Source: Diacronema lutheri
Lineage: Eukaryota; Haptophyta; Pavlovophyceae; Pavlovales; Pavlovaceae
Reading direction: 5' to 3'
Assembly (NCBI GenBank): GCA_019448385.1
Contig: JAGTXO010000007.1
Coordinates: 1,240,001-1,304,000, forward strand
Length of the DNA: 64,000 bases
Part shown: positions 63,896 through 64,000 of the stretch, piece after piece
How the letters are laid out: each line of letters begins with the position of its first letter
How positions within the stretch are numbered: the stretch's first letter is position 1
Notes under the pieces: model-generated
What the model saw: the letters and a program-made list of their open reading frames with translations, nothing else
What the model was told of the DNA's origin: nothing
Databases searched by the model: none
Made by a program: the position numbers and the translations under genes

Positions 63896-64000
63896 CTAAA
63901 CAGCCGGCGCTGCTCGAGCTCTCGCGCGTGGCGGGCGACGCGCGCCCGCGGGCGCGGAACGCGGCCGCTCCCACGGGCGCACGGACAGGTCGACGCCGAA
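63896..64000 (-). CDS. C-terminal end of a gene cut by the window edge
   Basis: The minus strand is open from the edge to a stop at 63896-63898, giving 34 residues (FGVDLSVRPWERP, then an Ala/Pro/Arg-rich tail). The first 13 residues look like ordinary protein. It would converge on the HAD-ankyrin gene with a 41-bp gap that holds a near-palindrome around GGGGCCCTAGG. Evidence is thin because only the tail is visible. Confidence 0.35.
   Translation of the reverse strand, partial: FGVDLSVRPWERPRSAPAGARRPPRARARAAPAV

Overview
The window looks like nuclear DNA of a compact, very GC-rich protist, most likely a unicellular alga. A haptophyte of the Pavlova/Diacronema kind is my best guess, but this is inference from style and not from a marker gene. 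The evidence for a eukaryote is direct: 24 GT-AG introns can be placed by reading-frame continuity, and the genes include an mRNA guanylyltransferase, an enhancer-of-polycomb protein, a CDK, a BTB-kelch protein, a P4-ATPase and an IRE/MAST-type AGC kinase. Genes alternate strands with 30-400 bp between them. Stop codons are rare at this base composition, so long chance frames run over most real genes. I chose frames by domain content and splice-phase agreement, and used the first plausible ATG.

Layout. 0-16 kb: the start of a divergent secreted-protein gene, the mRNA capping enzyme, and a 4,686-codon intronless fibrocystin-like receptor. 16-27 kb: a BTB-BACK-kelch protein, a proline iminopeptidase-like hydrolase, and a five-exon adenylate-kinase-9-like giant with an EF hand. 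27-36 kb: an eight-exon AGC kinase with an N-terminal clock-PRR-like receiver domain and an intronic minisatellite, then an EPL1 homologue of the NuA4 complex. 36-45 kb: an Ala/Arg-rich, possibly Sfi1-like protein, a mitochondrial carrier, a small basic protein and a P4-ATPase flippase. 45-52 kb: a Shewanella-like phosphatase, Mrt4, an AIG1-like membrane protein, an ankyrin protein, an ABC ATPase fused to an MlaE permease, and a lipocalin. 51-64 kb: a RAP-domain organellar RNA-binding protein, a 54-residue membrane protein, a PTTAIRE CDK, a second AIG1-like protein, a DUF2786 protein, a PAN-like membrane-anchored protein, a YeiH-type transporter, a HAD-ankyrin fusion, and the tail of one more gene.

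The genes do not form one pathway; the set is ordinary nuclear housekeeping plus several unusual fusions. Three sequence-level themes recur. First, introns start with GTGCG rather than GTRAGT. Second, runs of 20-41 G or C sit in introns and between genes. Third, inverted repeats lie at or between the 3' ends of convergent genes, the two best being a 20-bp-arm hairpin at 26948-26994 and a 32-bp perfect palindrome at 46669-46700. The most novel single gene is the receiver-domain AGC kinase. I saw no tRNA, rRNA, CRISPR array, or recognisable transposon or virus-derived element.
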